A stretch of 64,000 bases of DNA from NCBI GenBank assembly GCA_032716605.1, contig CM064518.1, forward strand, positions 46,767,243 to 46,831,242, read 5' to 3'. Origin of the DNA: Paralithodes platypus. Its lineage: Eukaryota; Arthropoda; Malacostraca; Decapoda; Lithodidae. Numbering within the stretch: position 1 is the first letter of the stretch; each line of letters begins with the position of its first letter. A program made the position numbers and the translations under genes. Under the pieces are notes generated by a model, which did no database searches, was not told where the DNA came from, and saw nothing but the letters and a program-made list of their open reading frames with translations. Below, in pieces: positions 40,896 through 51,525 of this stretch.

Positions 40896-40942
40896 ATCAA
40901 AATATATAGGGCGAACGAAACTAACAGTCCAGTATCAGCCAG

Positions 40943-40947
<5 letters not shown>

Positions 40948-41018
<71 letters not shown>
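40948..41018. repeat. Poly-A then (AT)n
   Basis: A33-like run followed by AT units. Confidence 0.95.
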
Positions 41019-41021
<3 letters not shown>

Positions 41022-41037
41022 TACAGTATATGCAGAA

Positions 41038-41256
41038 GAACTATAGTCTATTCACTGTAAGTAGGCGAGAAATCATGACCTCTATCCTCTGTAACTAAAA
41101 AACGACTAGAGTAATCGAGCTAATATTTCTACCATTTGGGAAGAGTCAGTCAAGGAATTAGATGTGGAAATATACAGCCAATTTGCTCTGGCCCATTTTG
41201 AGTTACAGAGGATAGAGGTCATGATTTTCCCCTACTTACAGCGAATAGACTATAGC
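41038..41256. mobile_element. Fam-C foldback, best copy
   Basis: Left arm CTATAGTCTATTCACTGTAA, GTAGGCGAGAAATCATGACC, TCTATCCTCTGTAACT. Right arm is its reverse complement (AGTTACAGAGGATAGAGGTC, ATGATTTTCCCCTACTTACA, GCGAATAGACTATAG) with few mismatches over about 57 bp. Centre has CTAGAGTAATCGAGC. Confidence 0.9.
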
Positions 41257-41404
41257 ACAGTGGATAAATTTGTCTTCTTAGAAGGGCATTGCTAAGCTGA
41301 ATAACGAAGATATATTGAAATTATTAGACCAATCTCTATCTATTTATATATCTACCTATCTATCTATTTATTGATAGACGTCTTAATTACTCCCCTTTTA
41401 TGTG

Positions 41405-41705
41405 GGTGGCCATACACAAAACGCTCCCAAGCGGACCTTTCCCCCGTGAGAGAGACAACCGTTTCCAGCTTATTCAAGGGATTGACCACTCACATTAGGG
41501 TCCATCCGACTCCGAGACCCTCTTCGTAATTTTTAGCACTATTTTTCAACAATGGTGGATGGCTAGTCCATTCGCTGTTAGTAGGCGTTCCTACCCCTCC
41601 GTTGCTCGTGACTGGCCCCGACAATCACTCATTACAAGGAGGTTGGCTGATTCACAAAAGAAGCCGCGTCTTTCTGTGGCGGTAGCTTTCGGAGGGTCGG
41701 GGCTC
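41405..41705. other. Unassigned stretch
   Basis: Mixed sequence with no supported gene; GGCTAGTCCATTCGCTGTTA and GTAGGCG recall a Fam-C end. Confidence 0.45.
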
Positions 41706-41707
41706 TG

Positions 41708-41708
<1 letters not shown>

Positions 41709-41749
<41 letters not shown>

Positions 41750-41750
41750 T
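41709..41750. repeat. (ATT)n microsatellite
   Basis: Short pure ATT run. Confidence 0.95.
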
Positions 41751-42190
41751 ATTTTTTTACTTTCCTTGTTCGACCTCCATCAAACATAACAAAACTTCTC
41801 CCTACCCCCCCCCCCCCCCCCCCCCTTCCGATCCCACATACTATTATTTGGTGCTAACACAACACCTTCTTCGTGCTCAAGGCTAACACACAGGTTATTT
41901 TCTGGTGATAACACAACTCATACGATGCAACATGTAACTGGCCAATAAAACACGACACCTTCTTCGTGATAAAGGCTAACACACAAGCTAATATTTGGTG
42001 CGATAGGTAAAAAACGACACCTAAATTGCACGAAAGGCCTTGAAAATTGACAACGAAATGGGGAGAAAGGTATTAACATTGCCAAACTAATGAGCTGAAC
42101 GTCTTAAAATCTCAAAACTATTGGGGCTAAGCATGAGGGAGAAGAGGTCCAAAAAAAGCATAATATACAGTATACTGTACCTCCCCTTAA
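41750..42190 (+). mobile_element. Fam-A element with its middle replaced
   Basis: The start (TTTACTTTCCTTGTTCGACC TCCATCAAAC) and end (CGACACCTAAATTGCACGAA, three internal repeats, CTCCCCTTAA) are Fam-A. In place of the hairpin core there is poly-C and ~170 bp of a repeat with CACCTTCTTCGTG and GGCTAACACACA in two copies. Confidence 0.78.
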
Positions 42191-42248
42191 GAGATGGTTA
42201 GTGTAGAGCGGTAGTGATGGGTGTAGGATCAACAACACCACCACGGTA

Positions 42249-42502
42249 CACTCGGATACCATAGTTTCTAGCCCACTCATAAATATTCGCCGACTTCATC
42301 TATTTCTAAATATGGAAGCATATCTCTGGAAACGAATTAAGTAATATAATTGTCTATACATTAACAACATAATTATGCATACCATTTTTTTGATAAGCAA
42401 GTTCTATTCAAAAATCGATCCAGATAGCTATAATTCCATAGCGAAAAACTGAGGAGATTCACGTATTCTTACGAGTGGGTTAGAAACTATGGTATTCGAG
42501 TG
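42249..42502. mobile_element. Fam-D foldback element, TA target site
   Basis: Left CACTCGGATACCATAGTTTC, right GAAACTATGGTATTCGAGTG, inverted over about 38 bp and flanked by TA on both sides. TA duplication with simple inverted ends is typical of mariner-type MITEs. Confidence 0.85.
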
Positions 42503-42565
42503 TACAATATGACCTGGAGGAGCCGGTGTAAAGGGTGCCGTTCTAGATCATCAGCTAAATATAGA

Positions 42566-42635
42566 AAACGTGTGTACATAGTGACTACATCATACTAGTG
42601 TGTGTACATAGTGACTACATCATACTAGTGTGTGT
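42566..42635. repeat. ~32-bp tandem duplication
   Basis: GTGTGTACATAGTGACTACA and TCATACTA occur twice. Confidence 0.9.
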
Positions 42636-42672
42636 TTATTTTCAGCTGACGGTGTATTGCCATGTTTTGACC

Positions 42673-42998
42673 TTAAGGGGAGATCTCCACTTGAGGGATT
42701 TTTTTCTGGACCCCTTTCTCCCTCATGTTTATCCCCATTGCTTTTGATATTATAAAACGTTTGCCCCATTAGTTTAGCTATTTTAAGAACTTTCACCCCA
42801 TATTAAGACCTTTCGTGCAATTCAGGTGTCTATTATATCCTGGCGAGCGATAGCGAGCCTGTAATTTAAGAGGAACCGGCCTTCGGCCGGGACATTTTTC
42901 TACCGAAAAATGTACAAATTTATCTTGAAAGGGACTCAAGGGGGTGTAATTTTAAGCTTGATGGAGGTCTAGGGAACAAACTGAATACCTCCCCTTAA
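42673..42998 (-). mobile_element. Fam-A element, full length
   Basis: TTAAGGGGAGATCTCCACTT to GAATACCTCCCCTTAA; core intact. Confidence 0.93.
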
Positions 42999-43038
42999 TT
43001 ATTCAGCTATTGCGATGATTTTGTGTCGAAATAAGTTG

Positions 43039-43254
43039 GTAACCCCTTTCGTACCGGCGAAGTCTTTTTTGACTGTACTCTGGCTGCTATAAGACGATTA
43101 TATTCAGTTTAAAAAGGGCCTCCAGCAATTAACAGGCTTCCAACTATCTCACTTAACCCTTTTTACTACCACAGATCCTTCTTAAGCTGCACAAAATCGT
43201 CTAAATATAGCTAGAATAAAATGAAAAATACGTCACCGGTACAGAAGGGGTTAA
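43039..43254. mobile_element. Fam-B1 foldback element
   Basis: TAACCCCTTTCGTACCGGC to GTCACCGGTACAGAAGGGGTTAA. Confidence 0.9.
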
Positions 43255-43450
43255 TTACAAAAACTTGGTAGACCATAATTATGCTTTCATTGGTTTATTC
43301 AAGTACATTGGATTACTTATACAGTATTATACAGTATATATATATATATATATGATACAGAGACATAGGGTGAGGGCTGGTCCTATCCAGAGTGAGGTTT
43401 GGCATCCTCTACCAGACTACAAGCGACTGAAGAAGCATTGCGAAATTTAA

Positions 43451-43801
43451 TTAAGGGGGGATGGTTCACTTTTTGGGCAATTTTTGCATGTATTCATTAT
43501 TTTTCCAGTTTCCTCCCTAGACCTCCATCACATTTAAAAAAACATCCATTAGATCCCCCTTCTAGATTAATTTGTACATTTTTCGGTAGAAAAATGTCCC
43601 GGTTCTTACAGGCTCACTATCGTTCGCCAGGGAAAAAATCGACACCTAAATAGCACTAAAGGTCTAAATATTGACGAAAAAATTGGGCGAAAGGTCTTAA
43701 AATCGACTAACTAATGGGGCAAACATCTTAACATCTGAAAACTAATGGGGCTAAACATGAGGGAGAAAGTGGTCCAGAATACCGGCCCATTCCCCCTTCA
43801 A
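43451..43801 (+). mobile_element. Fam-A element with shortened core
   Basis: TTAAGGGGGGATGGTTCAC; ATGTCCCGGTTCTTACAGGC shows loss of the CCGAAGGCCGG half of the palindrome; CCCATTCCCCCTTCAA at the end. Confidence 0.88.
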
Positions 43802-43854
43802 AGTTGAGCTATACGAGCCTACAAACATTAAAACCTCCGCAAATCCAGACCAAA

Positions 43855-44073
43855 CTAAAGGTGGTGTCACACAAGCGCATTTTCCGGCAATTTTCGATGA
43901 GCAAGTATTTTCTCGTACTATTTTGAGACTTATTTGCCTTGGAATCGGAAACTAGGTCGAAGGTAGATTATGTTTGTTAGTTCAATTCTCATGGAACCTA
44001 AAATTTTAAGCTGCCAGACAAGAATTGCTCGTACAAATTGACGGAAAAATCGCTCGTGTGACCCCGGCTTAAC
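43855..44073. mobile_element. Fam-E element
   Basis: AAAGGTGGTGTCACACAAGC to CGCTCGTGTGACCCCGGCTTAA. Confidence 0.83.
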
Positions 44074-44176
44074 AAAAATTGGCCGTTGCTCTTCATAAAC
44101 AAAGAAGACAAATCAGCGGTAAAAGGGGCACACCCGAAACCCAAGATCTAGTTCAGGGGGTCTTCAACAGGCTCAC

Positions 44177-44301
44177 ACTTAAGCCGGTATCTCTCGACAG
44201 TCTAGTTTCTGATACCATGGCAAAATATTCCAGAAATGTTGCCAGAAAATTTTTGATCATCGAATGTTGACTATAAAACCTCTCGTGTGATACCGGCTTT
44301 A
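44177..44301. mobile_element. Fam-E half copy
   Basis: TTAAGCCGGTATCTCTCGAC to CTCGTGTGATACCGGCTTTA. Only about 125 bp, both ends present, centre deleted. Confidence 0.78.
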
Positions 44302-44337
44302 CTTTCAATTCGGCCTATATACATGAGGGAGGCAGAC

Positions 44338-44650
44338 CGAAACGACAACAATCCGAAACGGCCACATACCGAAACGGCCTCACTCCGAAGCGGCCACACT
44401 CCGAAGTGGCCACACTCCGAAACGGCCACACTCCGAAACGGCCACACTCGAACGCCCCACTCCCGCCTCACCTGAAGCCTCCGAAACGGACTCACTCTGG
44501 TACGGCCACACTCCGAAACAGCCACACTCCGAAACGGCCACACTCCGAAACGGCCACACTCCGAAACGGCCTTACTCCAAAACAGCCACATTCCGAAATG
44601 GCCACACTCCAAAACGGCCACACTCCAAAACGGCCACATCCAGAACGGCC
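44338..44650. repeat. 16-bp minisatellite, about 19 copies
   Basis: Unit CCGAAACGGCCACACT with frequent variants. It lies between the Fam-E half copy and a Fam-B3 arm. Confidence 0.93.
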
Positions 44651-44651
44651 A

Positions 44652-44757
44652 TAATAAACTTTATTTATGACGTGTTTTGACAGTTTATTCTGGCTATTAT
44701 TAGACGATTTCATTCAGATTAGGAAGGGTACTGTATATGGTAGTCAGAGAGGTAATT
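44652..44757. mobile_element. Fam-B3 left half
   Basis: TGACGTGTTTTGACAGTTTA, TTCTGGCTATTATTAGACGA, GATTAGGAAGGG. Runs straight into the 41-bp array built from its opposite arm. Confidence 0.8.
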
Positions 44758-45208
44758 GAGATAATCGTCTAATGATAGCCAGAATAAAGTGTCAAATTGA
44801 GATAATCGTCTAATGATAGTCAGAATAAAGTGTCAAATTGAGATAATCGTCTAATGATGGTCAGAATAAAGTGTCAAATTGAGATAATCGTCTAATGATA
44901 GTCAGAATAAAGTGTCAAATTGAGATAATCGTCTAATGATAGTCAGAATAAAGTGTCAAATTGAGATAATCGTCTAATGATAGTCAGAATAAAGTGTCAA
45001 ATTGAGATAATCGTCTAATGATAGTCAGAATAAAGTGTCAAATTGAGATAATCGTCTAATGATAGTCAGAATAAAGTGTCAAATTGAGATAATCGTCTAA
45101 TGATAGTCAGAATAAAGTGTCAAATTGAGATAATCGTCTAATGATAGTCAGAATAAAGTGTCAAATTGAGATAATCGTCTAATGATAGCCAGAATAAAGT
45201 GTCAAATT
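44758..45208. repeat. 41-bp minisatellite, 11 copies, derived from a Fam-B3 arm
   Basis: Unit GAGATAATCGTCTAATGATA plus GTCAGAATAAAGTGTCAAATT. Fam-B3 right arms read AATCGTCTAATGATAGCC, AGAATAA, CTGTCAAAATGCG, so the unit is that arm segment. Confidence 0.95.
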
Positions 45209-45237
45209 GCATAGAGAATAACATAAGGCGGTCCACG

Positions 45238-45735
45238 GATTCTTACAGGTGGGCTCCAGACTATGGGATTCTTACAGGTGGGCTCGAGACTATGGGATTC
45301 TTACAGGTGGGCTCCAGACTATGGGATTCTTACAGGTGGGCTCGAGACTATGGGATTCTTACAGGTGGGCTCCAGACTATGGGATTCTTACAGGTGGGCT
45401 CGAGACTATGGGATTCTTACAGGTGGGCTCGAGACTATGGGATTCTTACAGGTGGGCTCGAGACTATGGGATTCTTACAGGTGGGCTCGAGACTATGGGA
45501 TTCTTACAGGTGGGCTCGAGACTATGGGATTCTTACAGGTGGGCTCGAGACTATGGGATTCTTACAGGTGGGCTCGAGACTATGGGATTCTTACAGGTGG
45601 GCTCGAGACTATGGGATTCTTACAGGTGGGCTCGAGACTATGGGATTCTTACAGGTGGGCTCGAGACTATGGGATTCTTACAGGTGGGCTCGAGACTATG
45701 GGATTCTTACAGGTGGGCTCGAGACTATGGGATTC
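45238..45735. repeat. 29-bp minisatellite, about 17 copies, derived from a Fam-D end
   Basis: Unit GATTCTTACAGGTGGGCTCG plus AGACTATGG. The Fam-D right end reads TATTCTTACGAGTGGGTTAG, AAACTATGG. The first units alternate CTCC and CTCG. Open frames (GGLETMGFLQVGSRLW) are artefacts. Confidence 0.95.
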
Positions 45736-45782
45736 AAGTGTTCAGTAGGTGACACACGGGGCCCCCATCTTTCAGTATGCCT

Positions 45783-45985
45783 ATAACCCCTTCAGTACCA
45801 ATTCCGACCTTTTAATTTAATACTGGCTACTAATAGACGATTTTATGCAGTTTAAGAAATTAACTGGCTTCGAACTATCTTGGTTAATCCTGTATATTAC
45901 CACTGATCCTTCTTAAGTTGTACAAATTTGTCTGAACAAAGCTAGAATAAAGTTAAAAAGACGTCGCCGGTACAGAAGGGGTTAA
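45783..45985. mobile_element. Fam-B1 foldback element
   Basis: TAACCCCTTCAGTACCAATT to GTCGCCGGTACAGAAGGGGTTAA. Confidence 0.88.
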
Positions 45986-45993
45986 TGCCTCCT

Positions 45994-46198
45994 CACACAC
46001 ACACACACACACACACACTCATAAACATAACAAACATACTATGACAGACACCAACTTACCCCCACATATAAACAACCCCTCCACACACGGTATGCAGTAC
46101 ACATACACACACACACACACGGTATGCAGTACACATACACACACACACACACGGTATGCAGTACACATACACATCCACACACATACATAGCCACACAC
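45994..46198. repeat. (CA)n with 40-bp higher-order unit
   Basis: ACGGTATGCAGTACACATAC occurs three times between CA runs. Confidence 0.92.
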
Positions 46199-46540
46199 AA
46201 GGGGAGATTTCCACTTGAGGGATTTTTTTCTTGACCCCCTTCTCTCTCATGGTTAGCCCCATTGCTTTTGATATTTTACGACGTTCGCCCCATTAGTTTG
46301 GCGATTTTAAAAGCTTTCGCCCCATTTCTGTCAATTTTAAGACTTTTCGTGCCATTTAGGGGTAAAATTTGTCCTGGCGAGCGATAGCGAGCCTGTAATT
46401 TAAGAGGAACCGGCCTTCGGCCGGGAAATTTTTCTACCGAAAAATATACAAATTTATCTTCAAAGGGGGTCTAGGGGGTGTAATTTTAAGCTTGATGGAG
46501 TTCTAGGGAAGAAACTATATACCTCTAAGCATCTCCCCTC
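46199..46540 (-). mobile_element. Fam-A element
   Basis: AAGGGGAGATTTCCACTTGA to AAACTATATACCTC, core intact; both TTAA eroded. Confidence 0.9.
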
Positions 46541-46669
46541 TCCAACACACGTATGCCATATAGAACTGGTTCCATGATGGCCCAAGGGGTGTGCAGTGTG
46601 CAGTGTGCAGTATATTGATGAATGTATTGCAACACCACCTTCACACGTACCGGGGCTACTAAACTCTAC

Positions 46670-46723
46670 CCCGAATAAGTATTTTTTGGCCTACTTTTGA
46701 TGAATCGAGTACAGTCCCAGGAA

Positions 46724-46774
<51 letters not shown>

Positions 46775-46776
46775 GG
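46670..46776. repeat. Fam-C end with (CAGA)n
   Basis: GGCCTACTTTTGATGAATCG, AGTACAGTCCCAGGAAA is the Fam-C end also at 18650; about 12 CAGA units follow. Confidence 0.82.
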
Positions 46777-46784
46777 CAGGAGAG

Positions 46785-47345
46785 CTTGATAACACTATAC
46801 CCTATTCCCAGCAAGTAGGCCCCAAACTCTTTAACATTTAAGGGGAGGTTTTTAGTTGATTTCCTAGACTTCCATCAAACTTAAAATTACTCCCCCTAGA
46901 CCCCCTTTCAAGATAAATTTGTACATTTTTCGGTAGAAAAATGTCCCGGCCGAAGGCCTATTCCCTTTAAATTACAGGCTCGCTATCGCTCGCCAGGAAA
47001 AAATCGACACCTAAATGGCACGAATGGTCTTAAAATTGACAGAAATGGGGCGAGGGTTCTTAAAATCGCCAAACTAATGGGGCGAACGTCTTAAAATCTC
47101 AAAAGCAATGGGGCTAAACATGAGGGAGAAAGGGGTCCAGAAAAAAATCCTCCAGGTGGAAATCTCCCCTTAACCTCTCTAAATCCCAAACGACTAGAAT
47201 AATCGAGCTAATACTTCTACTATTTGGGAAGAGACCGCCAGGGAATAGGTGTGGAGAATTACAGCCCATTTGCTGTAGTACTTTTTGAGTTACCAAGGTT
47301 GAGGTTCACGAGATATGGACTACCTATATTATATGGAACGAGGTA
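46785..47345. mobile_element. Fam-C element split by Fam-A
   Basis: Left ACACTATACCCTATTCCCAG, CAAGTAGGCC; right TTAACCTCTCTAAATCCC, ACGACTAGAATAATCGAGC, GAGTTACCAAGGTTGAGG, TATGGAACGAGG. Rejoined, it reads as other Fam-C copies do around AACGTTAACCTCTACAAC. Confidence 0.85.
46838..47173 (+). mobile_element. Fam-A element nested in Fam-C
   Basis: 336 bp, TTAAGGGGAGGTTTTTAG to GTGGAAATCTCCCCTTAA; core nearly intact (GGCCGAAGGCCTATTCC). Confidence 0.93.
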
Positions 47346-47369
47346 TATGGGCCAGACAGCATTAGCAAT

Positions 47370-47488
47370 AACCTCTATAACTAAAAAAAGGCTAGAGCAA
47401 ATAGGCTGTAAATGTCCACGCTTATTCCATGGTTGACTATTCCCAAATGATAGAAATATGAGCTCGATTAATCTAGTCGTTTATGAGT
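47370..47488. mobile_element. Fam-C fragment at the left edge of the 34-bp array
   Basis: AACCTCTATAACTAAAAAAA, ATGATAGAAATATGAGCTCG, TTAATCTAGTCGTTTATGAG, TTATAGAGGG: the Fam-C middle and arm, continuing into the array without a break. Confidence 0.82.
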
Positions 47489-50400
47489 TATAGAGGGTAG
47501 GGGTTGAGATGCATGTCCTACCTATAGAGGGTAGGAGTTGAGATGTGTGGCCTACCTATAGAGGGTAGGAGTTGAGATGCGTGGCCTACCTATAGAGGGT
47601 AGGGGTTGAGATGTGTGGCCTACCTATAGAGGGTAGGGGTTGAGATGTGTGGCCTACCTATAGAGGGTAGGGGTTGAGATGCGTGTCCTACCTATAGAGG
47701 GTAGGAGTTGAGATGTGTGGCCTACCTATAGAGGGTAGGAGTTGAGATGTGTGTCCTACCTATAGAGGGTAGGGGTTGAGATGCGTGGCCTACCTATAGA
47801 GGGTAGGAGTTGAGATGTGTGGCCTACCTATAGAGGGTAGGAGTTGAGATGTGTGGCCTACCTATAGAGGGTAGGGGTTGAGATGTGTGTCCTACCTATA
47901 GAGGGTAGGAGTTGAGATGTGTGGCCTACCTATAGAGGGTAGGGGTTGAGATGTGTGTCCTACCTATAGAGGGTAGGGGTTGAGATGCGTGGCCTACCTA
48001 TAGAGGGTAGGGGTTGAGATGTGTGGCCTACCTATAGAGGGTAGGAGTTGAGATGTGTGGCCTACCTATAGAGGGTAGGGGTTGAGATGTGTGGCCTACC
48101 TATAGAGGGTAGGAGTTGAGATGCGTGGCCTACCTATAGAGGGTAGGGGTTGAGATGTGTGGCCTACCTATAGAGGGTAGGGGTTGAGATGTGTGGCCTA
48201 CCTATAGAGGGTAGGGGTTGAGATGTGTGTCCTACCTATAGAGGGTAGGGGTTGAGATGTGTGGCCTACCTATAGAGGGTAGGGGTTGAGATGTTTGTCC
48301 TACTTATAGAGGGTAGGGGTTGAGATGTGTGGCCTACCTATAGAGGGTAGGGGTTGAGATGTGTGGCCTACCTATAGAGGGTAGGGGTTGAGATGTGTTT
48401 CCTACCTATAGAGGGTAGGAGTTGAGATGTGTGTCCTACCTATAGAGGGTAGGGGTTGAGATGTGGCCTACCTATAGAGGGTAGGGGTTGAGATGTGTGT
48501 CCTACCTATAGAGGGTAGGGGTTGAGATGTGTGTCCTACCTATAGAGGGTAGGGGTTGAGATGTGTGTCCTACCTATAGAGGGTAGGGGTTGAGATGTGT
48601 GGCCTACCTATAGAGGGTAGGGGTTGAGATGTGTGGCCTACCTATAGAGGGTAGGGGTTGAGATGTGTGTCCTACCTATAGAGGGTAGGGGTTGAGATGT
48701 TGTCCTACCTATAGAGGGTAGGGGTTGAGATGTGTGGCCTACCTATAGAGGGTAGGGGTTGAGATGTGTGGCCTACCTATAGAGGGTAGGGGTTGAGATG
48801 TGTGGCCTCCCTATAGAGGGTAGGGGTTGAGATGTGTGGCCTACCTATAGAGGGTAGGGGTTGAGATGTGTGGCCTCCCTATAGAGGGTAGGGGTTGAGA
48901 TGTGTTTCCTACCTATAGAGGGTAGGGGTTGAGATGTGTGGCCTACCTATAGAGGGTAGGGGTTGAGATGTGTGGCCTACCTATAGAGGGTAGGGGTTGA
49001 GATGTTTGACCTACCTATAGAGGGTAGGGGTTGAGATGTGTGTCCTACCTATAGAGGGTAGGGGTTGAGATGTGTGTCCTACCTATAGAGGGTAGGGGTT
49101 GAGATGTGTGTCCTACCTATAGAGGGTAGGGGTTGAGATGTGTGTCCTACCTATAGAGGGTAGGAGTTGAGATGTGTGTCCTACCTATAGAGGGTAGGGG
49201 TTGAGATGTGTGGCCTACCTATAGAGGGTAGGGGTTGAGATGTGTGGCCTACCTATAGAGGGTAGGAGTTGAGATGCATGGCCTACCTATAGAGGGTAGG
49301 GGTTGAGATGTGTGGCCTACCTATAGAGGGTAGGGGTTGAGATGTGTGGCCTACCTATAGAGGGTAGGGGTTGAGATGTGTGGCCTACCTATAGAGGGTA
49401 GGGGTTGAGATGTGTGGCCTACCTATAGAGGGTAGGGGTTGAGATGTTTGTCCTACTTATAGAGGGTAGGGGTTGAGATGTGTGTCCTACCTATAGAGGG
49501 TAGGGGTTGAGATGTGTGGCCTACCTATAGAGGGTAGGGGTTGAGATGTGTGTCCTACCTATAGAGGGTAGGAGTTGAGATGTGTGTCCTACCTATAGAG
49601 GGTAGGGGTTGAGATGTGTGGCCTACCTATAGAGGGTAGGGGTTGAGATGTGTGTCCTACCTATAGAGGGTAGGGGTTGAGATGTGTGTCCTACCTATAG
49701 AGGGTAGGGGTTGAGATGTGTGTCCTACCTATAGAGGGTAGGGGTTGAGATGTGTGGCCTACCTATAGAGGGTAGGGGTTGAGATGTGTGGCCTACCTAT
49801 AGAGGGTAGGGGTTGAGATGTGTGACCTACCTATAGAGGGTAGGGGTTGAGATGTGTGTCCTACCTATAGAGGGTAGGGGTTGAGATGTGTGGCCTACCT
49901 ATAGAGGGTAGGGGTTGAGATGTGTGGCCTACCTATAGAGGGTAGGGTTGAGATGTGTGGCCTACCTATAGAGGGTAGGGGTTGAGATGTGTCCTACCTA
50001 TAGAGGGTAGGGGTTGAGATGTGTGGCCTCCCTATAGAGGGTAGGGGTTGAGATGTGTGTCCTACCTATAGAGGGTAGGGGTTGAGATGTGTGGCCTACC
50101 TATAGAGGGTAGGGGTTGAGATGTGTGGCCTACCTATAGAGGGTAGGGGTTGAGATGTGTGTCCTACCTATAGAGGGTAGGGGTTGAGATGTGTGTCCTA
50201 CCTATAGAGGGTAGGGGTTGAGATGTGTGTCCTACCTATAGAGGGTAGGGGTTGAGATGTGTGTCCTACCTATAGAGGGTAGGGGTTGAGATGTGTGTCC
50301 TACCTATAGAGGGTAGGAGTTGAGATGTGTGTCCTACCTATAGAGGGTAGGGGTTGAGATGTGTGGCCTACCTATAGAGGGTAGGGGTTGAGATGTGTGT

Positions 50401-51054
50401 CCTACCTATAGAGGGTAGGGGTTGAGATGTTTGACCTACCTATAGAGGGTAGGGGTTGAGATGTGTGTCCTACCTATAGAGGGTAGGGGTTGAGATGTTT
50501 GACCTACCTATAGAGGGTAGGGGTTGAGATGTGTGTCCTACCTATAGAGGGTAGGGGTTGAGATGTTTGGCCTACCTATAGAGGGTAGGGGTTGAGATGT
50601 ATGGCCTACCTATAGAGGGTAGGGGTTGAGATGTTTGACCTACCTATAGAGGGTAGGGGTTGAGATGTGTGTCCTACCTATAGAGGGTAGGGGTTGAGAT
50701 GTTTGACCTACCTATAGAGGGTAGGGGTTGAGATGTTTGACCTACCTATAGAGGGTAGGGGTTGAGATGTGTGTCCTACCTATAGAGGGTAGGGGTTGAG
50801 ATGTTTGACCTACCTATAGAGGGTAGGGGTTGAGATGTATGGCCTACCTATAGAGGGTAGGGGTTGAGATGTTTGACCTACCTATAGAGGGTAGGGGTTG
50901 AGATGTGTGTCCTACCTATAGAGGGTAGGGGTTGAGATGTTTGACCTACCTATAGAGGGTAGGGGTTGAGATGTTTGACCTACCTATAGAGGGTAGGGGT
51001 TGAGATGTATGGCCTACCTATAGAGGGTAGGGGTTGAGATGTGTGTCCTCCCTA
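47489..51054. repeat. 34-bp minisatellite, about 105 copies, derived from a Fam-C arm
   Basis: Unit TATAGAGGGTAGGGGTTGAG plus ATGTGTGGCCTACC. The Fam-C arm at 35795 reads TTACAGAGGTTAGGGGTGAC, GATTCTTGGCCTACC. Variants are not random: AGGAGTTG and GCGTGG units are frequent left of 48100, TGTCC units spread through the middle, and TTTGACC units are concentrated right of 50400, often alternating with TGTCC. Rare units are 32-33 bp. Confidence 0.98.
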
Positions 51055-51086
51055 TAAAGAACAGGATATATAGTTGACCCAATATT

Positions 51087-51190
51087 CTTAGGCTGGTTAG
51101 AATTATGGACCATTTTACTTTGTGGCCATTTTGGTTATGAAAGTTGTGCTTGCGGCCTTGTTTGGAGTGTGGCCGTATATATGTACTGAA
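51087..51190. repeat. Degenerate relatives of the 16-bp unit at 44338
   Basis: TGTGGCCATTTTGGTTATGA, GCGGCCTTGTTTGGAGTGTG, GCCGTATAT: reverse-complement echoes of GGCCACACTCCGAAAC. Confidence 0.6.
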
Positions 51191-51229
51191 TGATATATAC
51201 TTCTGGATTAACCTCTCTAGTGTAATTTG

Positions 51230-51230
<1 letters not shown>

Positions 51231-51294
<64 letters not shown>

Positions 51295-51296
51295 AC
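51231..51296. repeat. (CT)n microsatellite
   Basis: About 30 CT units. Confidence 0.98.
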
Positions 51297-51311
51297 TATA
51301 TATATATATAT

Positions 51312-51525
51312 ACCTAGATGTGCGTGGATTTGTCTTTTGTTTTTGTGTGTTCATTGTTTTTTGTTGTGTTATCCCTATGCTGGCTCTGTCTTGAGTCGGC
51401 CACCCTCCAACAAAAGAAAACAGAGGGAAAAGTGGGGAAAACAAAAGAAAAAAAACACAGGAAAAGTGGGGATTGGGCCTGAGTATATATATAGATAGAT
51501 AGAATATATAGGTAGATAGATAATG
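51312..51525 (-). mobile_element. Fam-G element with GATA tail
   Basis: CCTAGATGTGCGTGGATTTG, GTCTTGAGTCGGCCACCC, GGAAAAGTGGGGATTGGGCC, TGAGTATATATATAGATAGA. Fullest copy, both ends visible. Confidence 0.75.

Noticed and set aside
45199..45786. 195-residue frame rich in GGLETMGFLQVGSRLW
   Set aside because: Product of the 29-bp array; three overlapping frames are equally open.
47489..51054. CRISPR-like regular array
   Set aside because: Units are head-to-tail with no unique spacers, and the DNA is eukaryotic.
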